Shown here piece after piece: positions 11,605-22,568 of a stretch of 64,000 bases of DNA. The notes beneath the pieces were generated by a model. The model did no database searches. It was not told where the DNA came from and saw only the letters and a list, made by a program, of their open reading frames with translations. Position 1 is the stretch's first letter. Every line of letters starts with the position of its first letter. The stretch is from NCBI GenBank assembly GCA_030411725.1, contig MU839829.1, positions 1 to 64,000 on the forward strand, written 5' to 3'. Both the position numbers and the translations under genes were made by a program. The stretch comes from Echria macrotheca. Taxonomy: Eukaryota > Ascomycota > Sordariomycetes > Sordariales > Schizotheciaceae.

Positions 11605-12018
11605 GGCTTCGAACAACTACCTACCAACAGAAGAGAACGAGAAGAGACGTCTCATACGTGATTTGGCAGTGCCGTCGTGATTTATCCCTTGTGGCTTGTA
11701 TCGGGTAAAACTGCTTCATCAAGTTCCGGTCTCGTTATTTGGACGGGTAATCCCATGCGCCGGATCTAATTTTTCCGTGGGCTTCCCAGTTAGGTGCGGG
11801 GATGCCATTTACAGCGGAACAAGTTCCCCGGCGTTGACAATTCGGTAAGGTCAATTGTGTCCTTGAGATTGAGGGCATCATTCACCAGTTTAGGGCCTTC
11901 TAGGTGAAGAACAACCTCAACCCACACTACTTTTGAGTCCGACTGTTACACATAGTTACTCGGCAAGCTGTTTCGTTCTTTACAGCGACCGGGGACTCTT
12001 CCGTTTCCCATACTTCCT
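11605..12018. other. Intergenic, 414 bp
   Basis: Upstream region of the PL4 gene and downstream region of the NTF2-like gene. I see no gene, repeat or clear TATA box. Confidence 0.5.
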
Positions 12019-12486
12019 TCACTTGATCAAGGCCCACAGCTTTGGGAAAAAAGTGACCGAGTTATGCGAATCCACAAATTCCTGCACCCGAATAACCTTA
12101 TCCCCTGCTTCATTGAACGTAAAGATGAGAACATACTCGTTGGCGTAGGGCCCGGCATCTGTGTCGGCGGTGCTGGTTGCCTGTAAGGCCACCTCCTTGT
12201 CGCCAACGATGGTGTTGTGGACGCTGACGCGGAAGTCCCGGAACAGCGGCATGATTCTGGTGAAATAGGCGCGGTATGCGTCATTCCCCAGGGGTTCTCT
12301 TCCCAGTGACTCTGCGGCTTGGTCAGTAAAGCGCGATGTCGTCTTTCGGATTGGAGATGCCATACTGGGCAGGATTTGGTGGACGCACTCTGGCGCGCGG
12401 TGTTCCATCAATTTGTCCAGATCCCAAGCATTGTATCCATCGATGATGGCTAGCGCAATGGACTCTATAGACTGGCTGGCGGACAT
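12019..12486 (-). CDS. NTF2/SnoaL-like small protein
   Basis: Intronless, 155 aa from the ATG at 12486. The pattern fits the SnoaL/NTF2-like cone fold: a helical start (ESIALAIIDGYNAWDLDKLMEHRAPECVHQILP), then alternating strands (VSVHNTIVGDKEVALQATSTA, NEYVLIFTFNEAGDKVIRVQEFVDS). Fungal members of this fold include cyclases and isomerases of secondary metabolism as well as proteins of unknown role. No biosynthetic backbone gene is nearby, so a pathway cannot be assigned. A TATA box at 12601-12606 is placed well. No signal peptide, so probably cytosolic. Confidence 0.75.
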   Translation of the reverse strand: MSASQSIESIALAIIDGYNAWDLDKLMEHRAPECVHQILPSMASPIRKTTSRFTDQAAESLGREPLGNDAYRAYFTRIMPLFRDFRVSVHNTIVGDKEVALQATSTADTDAGPYANEYVLIFTFNEAGDKVIRVQEFVDSHNSVTFFPKLWALIK

Positions 12487-13118
12487 AGCGGCGGCTCGCT
12501 CGACGATGGCAGGCGGATTGTCTAAATTGCCCGGTTGCCGGTAACTAAAGCAAAGTCGAGTTATGGTTGTAAATGGTTGGAGAGTCGGGTGGGCACCGGA
12601 TTTATAATGGACATAAACTGAGGAATGTACACGACGGCCTGGAGGAGCGCGGCCGACTTGACCCGATCCCCGAAGCTAACTGGAAGCGGTGGATTTGACA
12701 ACCGAGTAAGCCCCAATGGCCACTGTCCTACGGTTTAGGCCGTCCGATGAAACCAAAGGTGACCCCTCACTTGCTGGCTGCCCGTCCATTCCTGCTGCCC
12801 ATCTCGATACTACAGTAGGGTTGCGGGGGGTTTGATATTACACAGCATTCATGTTGGCCGTCGGATGCATCGCGCAAAGGCGCGGCACAGTTGGTATCGC
12901 GGGATCAGGCGTGCATACCGGGAATCCGAGTCTTTACACCGTATGTCTGAAGGTTGATTGAATCGATCTTTGCTAGGTACCTAATTCTCCGGTGCTTGAA
13001 GCCAATTCCCCAAAATATCCTGATTAAAAGTTACTACGTAAGGTAGGCTGACCGAGCTGTCTAAACGCCAAACTCCCATTTCTATTATTGTTCTCACCAA
13101 TGATCCAAGCCATCTCAC
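12487..13118. other. Intergenic, 632 bp
   Basis: Promoter of the NTF2-like gene and 3' flank of the carbonic anhydrase gene. One AGGTACCT palindrome lies at 12975-12982. No gene seen. Confidence 0.5.
12601..12606 (-). promoter_or_regulatory. TATA box of NTF2-like gene
   Basis: TATAAA on the minus strand, 115 nt upstream of the ATG at 12486. Confidence 0.5.
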
Positions 13119-14030
13119 TCAGTTGAGTTCGTTGGCAATGTTTTGCAGCAGGTTGATCTGGCCCGGCTGGTTCTGGGTGTAGCGAGCGTTGAACTTCAAC
13201 ACGTTATGGAATGCATTGAAGACCTCCGCATCTGCTGAAAGAGGGGCGCAACTGACGGTCCAGGAAACTCCCTCGGAGCAAGGCGGGGTTGTTAGCGATC
13301 CGGAGTATCTGGCGGGAACCGTTAGCGCCACGAGGAGACAAGGGAAGGGCATTACTGACTGGAAAATTCCGGATCCCGCAAAGTGTCTCTCTACAGTCTC
13401 GAATGAGAGCGGTCCAGTCGTAGTGGTGTTTCCGTGGGAAGGAATTTCCGACAGACTGTCCGCGACCGCCTTCAGCAAAGGGTCGGTGGTGTTTCCGAGG
13501 TTGATGGGGAATCCTGTGACAGACAGAGACCCATCTGAAGAGCGAATTAGCTGAGTCTTACTCGATCCTGCTGCGGATTACGCACCGTCTGCCTGAAAAA
13601 CAAAATGCACTTCCATGGGGAAGTATTTGCCGTCGATGCTGTGCTCGCTCGGCGAGTGGAAATGGAACTGAGCCAGATTTGACATTTTCCCTTTATTATA
13701 CAATGTCCCATTCGTGATGACCTCCACCGTGGTGCCGAGGTTGAGAAACTCGGCGCCATGTGGCGCAGGAGGTATGTTCAACCACACTTCGTTTGGTCGA
13801 CCACAGGTCGAAGAGGATAGATCGATCGGTGACTGGTGAGTTCCTTTCGCGCACAGTTCATTCTTCTCCTGGTCCAAGCCATACCAGTTCAGTGGGCCGT
13901 TGATACCGTGGTAGCCGAAAGCTGGAGGCGGTATGTCGTCGGCTCGAGGAAAGAGTGTCGTGCCATGATGCTCATGGGCCAAGCAGGTCCCGGTCAAGGA
14001 TAAAATCAGTAACAAAACCTTGCGAGCCAT
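13119..14030 (-). CDS. Secreted alpha-carbonic anhydrase
   Basis: Zinc enzyme interconverting CO2 and bicarbonate. Exons (minus): 14030-13586, 13534-13360, 13308-13119; 269 aa, two 51-bp introns, phases exact. Signal peptide about residues 1-18 (MARKVLLLILSLTGTCLA). Family motifs: HQSPIDL near 65-71, QFHFHSPSEH at 121-130 giving zinc ligands His123 and His125, third ligand His142 in MEVHFVF, and LTTPPC in the last exon at the active-site rim. Cys60-type residues and the PPC cysteine could form the conserved disulfide. The extracellular alpha class in fungi is thought to help with pH or CO2 supply outside the cell; the exact role here is inference. Confidence 0.93.
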
Positions 14031-15210
14031 GATATAGATAGGAAACCCAGCTCTAGGTTAACGAGTGCGATGCCACCTATCAGAGAGGGAGTGAGAATAA
14101 CGGAAATAGCAGTTTAGAGAGCGAGAATGTAGGTCTGGAAAGGACAAAACACCGAAGCCGGGAGAGGTGAATAAAAGCTCATCGGACCAGCGCGACAAAT
14201 TCTTCGCCAAGAACTGTAGTCCGCAATTATCGTGGCGTCGTCTAGAATCCATGCTGGCGATGTCGGATCGCCCTCTAGCACGCACCGATGTGGGCAAGGC
14301 TCAGAGATGCTGATTGGGGTGCTTGCATCGCCAACCCGAAAAGGGGTTTCTTGGCGAGAACCTGGGTGTCATTCCTCCTCTCAACTGGCTGGCAGACGAC
14401 AGGTGGATGCTGAACAGTGAGATCGGCGCCGAGCTCCCAGGGGGGGTAACCGGGATGCAGATTACCAAAACAGGGGTCCACAGCCCGGCTGGGCTTCCAA
14501 TTTGCGGTGTGTCCAGCGCGGCACCCGCCGGGCACAGCGACCGCAACCGTGGATTCGCAAGTAAGCTTATCTTGACCATCTCGCCCCGATTGCCGACTAT
14601 TGCCGGCATTCGGGAAAGGTTCAGGAACAGCTCCAAGTCGGTGGTTCACCTGGATGTGTTAGTTCCATGCAAAGACTGTTCAAAATACGGCACGACAGCC
14701 GGGCTTTGGATGACAGCCAAGCCGTCCGGTGGACAACAGTGACGATGCCGAGACAAGTGTTCAAGTTTGTTCAGTGGGCCAGCTCTGACCCAGCCACCGA
14801 ACCAGGACAACAAGTCCAGCTGCAAAATTGTTGGCGGTCTAGATTTAGTTTTGTGTAACAAACTCGACAATTGCACTGCGGGTGGTGTTGCCTCGAAGTG
14901 ATTTTGCTGTTGCCGTTGCTCGGTTGGTCAACTCGGAACGGAACTGTTCTCATTGTGCTACACTGCGAGTTTTTGGCAGGTCTCGTTTGACGGGATGCGG
15001 GACCACATGGCGATGTACCGATCCCCAGAGTTAGAAGTGTCTTGTGTCGCGTCATCTGGTGGATCCAACGGTGGACGCGCCGAGAGCATCGGAGTGATGG
15101 ACCCACTCCAGGGCCCGATTAGCGGCCAGGGCGTTCGGTCGGCGGTGCGGCCCCGCCTCCAACGGCCAAACCCCGGCCGACTCGAACCCAACGCCGTGGT
15201 TTGGAAATAA

Positions 15211-15230
15211 GTATTCGGTAGTATTCGGTA
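15211..15230. repeat. Tandem 10-bp repeat GTATTCGGTA x2
   Basis: Two perfect adjacent copies at 15211-15220 and 15221-15230; a third start (GTA) follows. Function unknown; it lies 130 bp from the GGTTAACC cluster. Confidence 0.85.
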
Positions 15231-15361
15231 GTAATTCATTTCGCGTTTCAAATCACAAAGGATAAGAAAATGAGAGAATAAGGAACCGTTACGTACACCG
15301 CATACCTCCGCCCCGCTCCGGATTGAGGACTTCATGTACTTGTGGTTGGTGGTGTCAAGTG

Positions 15362-15406
15362 GGTTAACCAAAACATAGCGGGTTAACCAAACTATTGTGG
15401 TTAACC
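15362..15406. repeat. Three spaced GGTTAACC palindromes
   Basis: Perfect 8-bp palindromes at 15362-15369, 15381-15388 and 15399-15406, centre spacings 19 and 18 bp. The spacers after copies one and two both start with AAA and the copies read GGTTAACCA, GGTTAACCA, GGTTAACCG. Could be clustered sites for a dimeric protein on one face of the helix, or a decayed minisatellite. Confidence 0.7.
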
Positions 15407-16292
15407 GATCCCAAATAAATGCACTGCTCAGCGCCGCGCCGCCCGAAACCTCTTCACGGCCCTCTGGGTTGAATGCTTTCGCGCTTCCGTTGCCGATGGG
15501 AGCTCGCTGTGGGCCAGCGGGGGTCAAATTACTGGGAGAAGACAAGAGTCACGTGTACCGAACCAGACCCGCGCGTAAGATGACCTGCACTGCATTCCGT
15601 TCAGTCAAGCGCTGACCAAGACTGAGAGGAAAACCTTGGTGGGATCACGAAAATTACTAACTGATGGCCCGTGCACGGTTGTCAACGCGCCCTTGCGGCG
15701 AGCTGTCTTTCGGAAGCAGCAAAGACCGCGAGAGCTCCTGGTAAATGTCATTGTTGGCATGTCAGCGCTAGTGGAGCGGCCGACTCTGCTCTGTTTGGTT
15801 GCGGGGGCAGGGCCGCAAGGATGGGCGAGAAGCCGATGAGCAGCCAGCAACGCGAGCCAGTGAAAAGCGGCGGGGCCAGCGCCCAAAGTCTGGCTCAGCC
15901 ACGCCCACGAACCATGTTTGCAGCCAAATTTAGGCTGCCGCAGCTGGCACCACGTCTTCCGTCAGAAGCCACACAGCGTGTGTCCAGCTCGCAGCGGGCC
16001 GGTACAGCCCAACTGCGGTGCACGACCATGTCGATGGAATCTCACCAAATGATGGCTTGGGCTTGCGGAAGGGCCAGAAACCGAAGGTCCGGGAGGCTGA
16101 CGCGCCATCTCCAACCCAGAGATTAAGATTACCGTCAGCAGCAATGTTGTGTATAAGAACATGACCAGCGCCGCAACACCATCTCCACACTCATCCAGCA
16201 CACTGCATCATCGTCTACGGTAGATACTCGGGGCTTTTCCTTCTTCTCTGTCTGTTCTCTCGTTTTTCGTGCCAAGAAAAAAACACAACAAA

Positions 16293-17468
16293 ATGCATTT
16301 CACACTCTTCGCCTCTCTGGCTGCTTTTGCCGGCGTTGCCGTCGCGGCACCCACCGGATATACCATCTCTGCCGATGACGGCTTCCCGAACCCGTCTCCC
16401 GCCCAGCTCCAGGTTATCTCCGAAACCGCCGACGGCAGCCTTTCGAACGCTCCTCCGCCGGCCAAGCTCAACGAGTCGAGTTTCCCTGTCTTCCAACTCA
16501 TCAGGCACAACGAGAACTTCGAGGTCGCCTTCTTCGACTCCCTCCTGTACAACATCACCAATAATGTTCCGGGCTTCACCATGAAGAACTCCAAGAAGCG
16601 TGACGAGTTGCTTGACATCGTCCGCACTATCAAGGCTGTAAGCTTTTCCGCCCGCTGTGGTCTGGTTGCTTGCTAACAACAGGTACAGCAAGAGGAGCTC
16701 CACTCCATCAATGCCGGCAAGGTCCTTGACAACTTCAAGGTGTTCAACCCTCCGCCGTGCAAGTACCAGTTCCCCACTACCACCATCGTGGACGCACTCG
16801 CTCTCGCCGATCGCTTTACCGATGTCGTTCTCGGTACCCTGCAGACTGCCGCCCTTACGCTCGCCCGCAACGGCGATGCCGGCACCGTCCGTGGCGTTAC
16901 CAGCTCCCTGGGTCAAGAGGGCCAGCAGTCCGGATTCTACCGCATTCTCCTCGCCAAGAAGCCGTCTGAGAAGCCCTTCCTGACCACCAACCTGGCCCCC
17001 TTTGCCTTCACCGCGCTGCAGCAGTTCATCGTGTCGTGCCCCTTTGATCTCAAGCAGATCCCCATCGACACCTTCCCCCCTCTCAACGTCCTGACCGGCA
17101 ACAACGGCTTCAACGTTGAGCCCCGCGACCAGCACCTCTCGTTCAGCGTCGACTTCACCGGTGTCTCGGCCGCCGACAAGTACATTGGCGGCAACGGCGA
17201 CGGCCTCTTCATCACCTACTTCACCGGCCAGCTCCTGCCCGTCAGTGTGCCCCTCGTCAACCCCCGCTGGACCGGCCGCGCTGTCACCTTCGAGGCCCAG
17301 TTCCCCTTCGTCGAGAACATCATGGACGGCCTCAGCATTGCCTCGCTGACCACCCGCAACAACTTTGCCAGTCCGGATGAGGTCGTCAGCTCCAAGGCCG
17401 TCCTCGCCGCCCCGGGCTTCATCCAGGCCGATGACCGCGTCAAGTCGTGGGACGGCATGAAGCTCTAA
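16293..17468 (+). CDS. Late sexual development (LsdA-like) ferritin-like secreted protein
   Basis: Exons 16293-16637 and 16689-17468; 374 aa. Signal peptide MHFTLFASLAAFAGVAVAA. The order of features (SSFPVFQLIRHNENFEVAFFDSLLYNITN, then QEELHSINAGKVL, then YQFPTTTIVDALALADRFTDVVLGTLQ) fits the ferritin-2-like helical domain of fungal late sexual development proteins, named for Aspergillus nidulans LsdA. Metal or substrate binding is not established for the family. The intron acceptor is ambiguous: CAACAG at 16682 or TACAG at 16688, differing by two in-frame codons; the second is preferred because the branch point CTAAC is too close to the first and because it restores the family's QEEL start. 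Codon use is strongly biased to C/G third positions, suggesting high expression. Confidence 0.85.
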
Positions 17469-18519
17469 GCTTCTCGTTTATGTCTTTTTTAAAATTTCCC
17501 TTTTTAATGTCGCAGCACAATGTCTAATAGCTATTGCGGCGCGGATGTCAGACGGAATAGCATCGCATTGGGTGGAGTTTGGCGTTGGTAAATTCAGGTA
17601 CTTTCTCAGACAGCATTGCATGGTTCATGACTTGGGCTAGCAAGCGGGCGGGCGGCTTTGGTGTTTTTGCTTAGGTAATCAGATGTATATATCCACCTCA
17701 AAGAGACCAACATATTTGCGTTCATCATTCTCCTGTTTTTTTCTCTTCCATTGACCTTACTCATACTGGCGAGACGCGATGGGGCTATCGGGATCACGAA
17801 AAAAGGATCAATCGATGCGTTGGCTGCTCTTCTCGGACTCCAGCACGGACATCCGAGGCGGTCAGCTTGCATGCAAGATGTCATGTCAGAAGGATGCCTG
17901 GGTCCCGGCTTTGAGTGGCTGGGGGTGGCAGGTAAGCCGACAGGAAGGCGCTGCTTACATCGGGCGTTGGTTCAAGCAGCTTTCGGCGGCCTTGACGCAT
18001 TCCGACGTTTTCGTGGAACCATAATAATACAAGGGACTCACTTTGAGCCTAGTCGTAATATTAACCACTAGTATTTTCCTGCAGAGTCAGCCCAGCACAT
18101 CAGAGTCAGCTCGAGCATGCGGGATGCTGCGGTGACGTATTCGCGTAGATGCCCCTCTTCACCCAGTTCGCAAATTTGCTGATTTTGGTCTTTACAAAAC
18201 ATGACTGATAAACAGTAAGAATCTTCATATTCGCCACGAGTCTGGGAAACAGAATTGTAGTGTGCCTAAGGTTCCATGCAAACACTAGCCCCATCTCCAC
18301 GATCGCAACCGCAACGAGAATGCCAGCCTCTTCGCCCATGAGACTAGGAAGTTGCACCCCGCTCCATACAACGACCTGTAAAGGCAGAAAAGACTCCCGA
18401 CGACTGCTCATATCTTCCTCCCGACAGCATCGAATGTCCCCTGGCTACCTAGTTGACGAACTGCGCAAGACAATTTCCCTAACACCCCGGTCCCTTTCAA
18501 CTAGCACAGCTTCAACACT
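17469..18519. other. Intergenic, 1.05 kb
   Basis: 3' flanks of two convergent genes. A frame at 18106-18411 (minus) has hydrophobic stretches but no good start context or splice link to the small peptide gene upstream of it. Nothing else recognised. Confidence 0.45.
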
Positions 18520-18732
18520 TCAACACACGATACTATCCGTGGTACGACGACAGCCTCCATAGGGAGATCCATCAGTCTTGTCGAGAGCCCCAACCTGCGC
18601 TGAGTTGGGCACTGATGCAACCATGTGTTAGAGAAGCGCTGAATGCTGGATATCAGAACACAAACCGGCAGGTGCGGCAATGACGATGGATGCAATGGCG
18701 AGCATCGCAGACAGGATCGATTGAGTCCTCAT
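18520..18732 (-). CDS. Small secreted peptide, effector-like, 52 aa
   Basis: Not recognised as a known family. Exons (minus) 18732-18666 and 18611-18520 flank a 54-bp intron with donor GTTTGT, branch CTCTAAC and acceptor ATCAG. The N-terminus MRTQSILSAMLAIASIVIAA is a clear signal peptide with cleavage about residue 19-20. The mature part (about 32 aa) is small and polar with GSPYGGCRR and a C-terminal cysteine, so only two cysteines. A TATA box sits 137 nt upstream. A further short exon replacing the last codon is possible (donor GTGTGT at the C-terminus), so the exact end is uncertain. Short secreted proteins of this type are often effectors or signalling peptides in fungi; that role is inference only. 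Confidence 0.5.
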
Positions 18733-20848
18733 TTGAAGGTGGTTTCAAGTACCTAGGTAGGTCGACAGGTAGGTATCTAGTGTTGTGGGTTGCTTGTATC
18801 GTCTGAGCGAGATTCTGCTGGGTTGTTTTTGTCTAGTCTCCTCGACCTACAAAGAGGATTGCGATGATCTTTATACCCTGAGAGAACCAAAGACTCCGCA
18901 CGCTTGTGTTCTTTCGCGCCCTTCTTAGCGGATCATTCCAAATCTTGATGGCCCCCAACCGGACAAGCTGCCGCAGCTGGATATACAAGGCCCCGTCTGT
19001 GAATGATGAGAAGCATCACCGGATATGGAAGGAGCTGAGTATTTGCTTTTGATGTTTTGTCGGCGGTGGTCTCCTGTGCAAGCTATCAGTCTTGGCAGCA
19101 TGGTACTACGAAGTGTACAGAGAAAGACCTTCCCTTCTCGTGCCCAGGCCAGTAGGCAGCCAAAGATCTCCGTAAGCTGCCCCCCAGGCCGCAGCTAGCT
19201 CCAAGAGGTGTGTCCCACCTTCTGTAAACTGCTTGGTCCGCAAGGTGCCAGTTACGCCAACTGGTCGAAGAGACTCTGATCGCGTACCTTGGGCATTGAG
19301 GCAAAGCCCATCACAAACCGCCCACATTACTACCCATTTGACTAGTGTCCCCCCGCCTGACCTGGACATCAAATCACGGAGGTGGGCAGGTTGAGAGTAG
19401 GTACTACGCCAGTTCAGGTTTCTGCTCGCGTCGCCCACTAGTCCACATTCCTAAGCTGTTCATATTTATCGAGGATTTCCGTTTACTAATCGTGCTGGGC
19501 TTACCTGCTGTAAGGTTTTTGCGTTGTACAAAACTCGTATCCCGGTGCTGGGACGTTACATACTCTGTGCATGATGACTGGAAAGCTAAAGAATCCCAGA
19601 CCGACTGTACAGCTCAAATTGATGTTGTATACCAGGTACCTGTGGGTTTCCTCGCGAACTCCAGTCTTCAAAACAAAGAATCACACCTTCCCAATCACAC
19701 CATGCTGGGAGCCAAGCTTCGCGGGATCGACCAGCTCTACCGGTCAGGCTCGATGAACTTAAAATGACATTTATAAACGTAATAGAATCAGACTTTCCGG
19801 GATCATCTCTGCTCGTCTGGCAAAATCGGACGGTTCTTCACTATAACCACAGTTCAACCCGGTGCCAAGACCGAACGGTCAGGCAATGGTCAAGATGGAA
19901 GGAAGCAGACTTGCGATTTTGACCAGCGAAATGACGTGCCGACGACGAAACACCATCGCATTGGACAAAGATCCCGGGTCAGTGGTGCGCCTGGACTGAT
20001 CCAAATGTTGGCTGCCGAGGGAGGTCATTTACCCGGCAGAGTCTGGTAGCATCCGGGGAATATCCCAAGGCACCATCGCATCTTGCTTACCTCGCCCGGC
20101 TCCCGCGTGCGTCTCGGCTGTCCCGGTGAGGGACGATGGCCCAGAGGCAGTCTAAATTTGTCCCCTATTTTGACGGTGGCATACCATGCGGAAGTAAAAG
20201 CTTATATTTACCCCTGGTTCCCCGCGTTTCGTCCCGTGCTGTTGGATTGGCCCCTGGTTCGCCGCAGGTCATTACCCGTGATATTGACCCTCACTGACGG
20301 GACTCAGACCGTGTTTTTGTTGTCAGCCCAATATCTGACCCGCAAGACGAGTCTTCGTCTCATGGTTTCGCCATATTCGCTCATTGCTTTCGCCATATCA
20401 GCGACACTAGTCAATTTCCGATTCTCTTTGGCTAAAGGGGTTGATGAACGAGGAAGACTTGTTGCACGACGCGATCTGTGAATCTCGGCCCGCTGCTCAT
20501 CCAACCACCTGGTTATTCCAACTTCCCAAGCTTGTACCCGTACCGGAGAGGCCAGATCAGCCCGTGGAGAAGCCGGGAAAGGTTGGTTCCCGGCTAAGTG
20601 GTGCAATATCTGGTCCGAGGTCTAGACGGCAATGGTCAATTCTCTCTACATGCCTCAAAAGCACGCTAAACTTGGATATTGGGACATAAAAGAAGCTGCC
20701 TTCGTCTGCCATGAGTTTCTAGGACCCTAGTCCTCTGATCTCACCACGGACGTCAACGGCCTGCCTATTTCATCCCAGTGTCTGTCGCTCTTTTTTTGGC
20801 TGAACATACCATCCGCTTGCTTGTCTTTGGATTTGAACGTCCTTCATC
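18733..20848. other. Intergenic, 2.1 kb
   Basis: Between two divergent small secreted protein genes. Contains several TAGGTA/CCTAGGTAGG motifs near 18750-18780 and an AGGTACCT palindrome at 19634-19641. Reading frames at 19106-19438 and 19345-19767 lie on opposite strands and overlap, with no domain. No gene called. Confidence 0.5.
18869..18875 (-). promoter_or_regulatory. TATA box of small peptide gene
   Basis: TATAAAG on the minus strand, 137 nt upstream of the peptide ATG at 18732; supports that this short reading frame is a real gene. Confidence 0.5.
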
Positions 20849-21547
20849 ATGAAGGTTGCCCTTATTCTCTCGGTGCTGGCCTTTGGCCTCCAATGTCAAA
20901 CCCTGGCTGTCCCTGCGAGCACCGATGCTGAGGCATCAGAGCTTGTTGCCCGGCAGCGGGGTGGTGGAGGTGGCGGTGGTGGAGGCGGCCGCGGCGGTGG
21001 AGGTGGTGGGCCGGGCGGAGGTGCAGGCCGTGGAGGTGGAGGAGGTGGAGGAGGTGGTGGTTTTGGCGGTGGTAACAGGGGTGGCGGCGGTGGCGGCCCT
21101 AACTACGGAGGAGGCCAGCGCGGCGGCGGCGGCGGTGGTGGTGCAGGAGTCGCACCTGGCCGTGGAAATGGTGGGGGCAACGGTTGGGGCCAGGGCGGCC
21201 CAGGTGGTGGTGCCACATGGCAACCCGTTGGAGGCGGAGGACAGGCCGGCGGCGGCGAAGATGATAACGAGGATGAGCCCATCACCACCACCCCCGACGA
21301 GGAGGGAGACGATGGCGAAGGTGATGAGGGAGTCCCGGAAGAGCCTGACACGACTGAGGGTTAGTCAGTCCATGTTTTTTCACTGTTATTGATCTCTCGT
21401 TTGAACCTAGGTGTCTTGCTGACCACGGTTTCTTTCCCGATAGATTCTGATCCCGAAGCCGATACCCCCGTGACTGTGGGCAATCAGGGACCTGCCCCGA
21501 CAACTGTCTACTACACCGTTTGGCCGCGGGCCACTGGCACCAACTGA
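20849..21547 (+). CDS. Glycine-rich secreted protein with acidic tail
   Basis: Exons 20849-21359 and 21444-21547; 204 aa. The 84-bp intron has branch CTGAC and acceptor GATAG; the second exon adds a C-terminus ending VYYTVWPRATGTN. Layout: signal peptide (1-20), short propeptide ending VARQR (a likely Kex2-type site near residue 37), a glycine-rich core (about 38-135; runs of six to ten Gly broken by Arg, Asn, Phe, Pro), then an acidic segment (EDDNEDEP, DEEGDDGEGDEG, about 138-170). No cysteines in the mature chain. Function unknown; such proteins can be cell-wall or matrix components. The GGN repeats make alignment-based homology unreliable. The intron was placed from consensus only. Confidence 0.75.
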
Positions 21548-21862
21548 GTTTGGTTCACCAGGCCAGAAACGAGAAGGTCCGCATTGTATCAATACTATCC
21601 AAGTACCAGTACACATTCACTTCTTTAAGTGATTCCTTCAATCTCATATCAAAAGTTCAACATGTCAGGGACGGTGTCACAAAATTGTAGCAAATGCGGG
21701 TCACTTCAATAGCAGAGATACTGTCTGGTATCATTTAGAGAAATGAATCTATCCATGCATGGAGCTAATTTCTGAGATCTAAACCATGTTGCGGTTCATC
21801 TCAAGATAATTCCCGGCAACTATTAGTTGCCCGCCTTCCTGACAGGCTGGTGCGGTCTTGGC
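21548..21862. other. Intergenic, 315 bp
   Basis: 3' flanks of two convergent genes; AT-richer than surroundings. Nothing recognised. Confidence 0.5.
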
Positions 21863-22273
21863 CTAAGCGAGCCCCTTGTACTCCTTGATCTGTTTACGCG
21901 CTCGCTCTCTTTTCTCCAACAAGGAGACCGCGATGCCCATGACCTCATACGCCTGTCGCAGACCACTCTCCACATCTGTGCCAGTAGCTTGTGCTCGCGG
22001 GAGGTAAACTTTGTTTACGATGCCAAAGATGTTCGCGAGACTGTTGTGTCGCAGAAGCCGCGCGAGAGGCCGAGCGTCAAAGCCTATCATGTCAAGGTAG
22101 TAGCTCAGAAAGTACTGAACAAGGTCGACTTTTGCCTCCTCCTCCAGCTCAGGATTCTCATTTTGCACACCCAAAGTATCGATGAAGAACTCGACGCCGG
22201 TTACGGAGTCCTCAAAGAAAATGCTCTCCGTGGAAAAATCCACTAGGGTGCGAAATCGGGTACGAATATCCAT
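21863..22273 (-). CDS. Hypothetical helical protein, 136 aa
   Basis: Intronless frame from the ATG at 22273. Not recognised. Composition is that of a soluble, mostly helical protein: MDIRTRFRTLVDF, then ESIFFEDSVTGVEFFIDTL, VDLVQYFLSYYLDMIGF, and a basic C-terminal helix SLLEKRERARKQIKEYKG. No signal peptide, membrane segment or cysteine motif. The plus-strand frame over the same bases is less protein-like. It could be the remnant or the last exon of a longer gene, since upstream bases to 22568 hold no obvious extra exon. It runs in the same direction as the enzyme gene upstream (295 bp apart). Confidence 0.5.
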   Translation of the reverse strand: MDIRTRFRTLVDFSTESIFFEDSVTGVEFFIDTLGVQNENPELEEEAKVDLVQYFLSYYLDMIGFDARPLARLLRHNSLANIFGIVNKVYLPRAQATGTDVESGLRQAYEVMGIAVSLLEKRERARKQIKEYKGLA

Positions 22274-22568
22274 GGCGTCGGATTGGCACAGATCAAGCTA
22301 CCACGTGGTGGGCAAGAGTTGTTGGAATAACATCAAATGCAGTGCTGGCTCCGACTTTCGGTTTTTATGGAAGTCGATCCCACCGAGCAATCTTGCCGAA
22401 CAATGAGAGTTATCTCGCACACAAAAGGGAATTATGTGTCAGCTTTTCCAGGAACAAAGGCACGGTTTCATTCTAGCAACATGACACCTTGTCTGACAAG
22501 GAGAGAATATTCCAGTCAAAGGACCGAAATTTCGTCTCAATGTGAAGCTGTCTTCGGGAACCAACTAC

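Larger units (their letters stand above)
14031..16292. other. Intergenic, 2.3 kb, with short repeats
   Basis: No convincing gene. Overlapping frames near 14275-14742 and 14958-15545 lack domains. The stretch contains a tandem 10-bp direct repeat GTATTCGGTA at 15211-15230 and three GGTTAACC palindromes at 15362-15406. A TATAAG at about 16150 is about 140 nt upstream of the next gene's ATG and is a plausible promoter element. Confidence 0.5.

Noticed and set aside
20936..21351. Ala/Thr/Ser-rich and Pro-rich frames antisense to the glycine-rich gene
   Set aside because: They are mirror images of the GGN codon repeat; the sense frame has a signal peptide and an intron.
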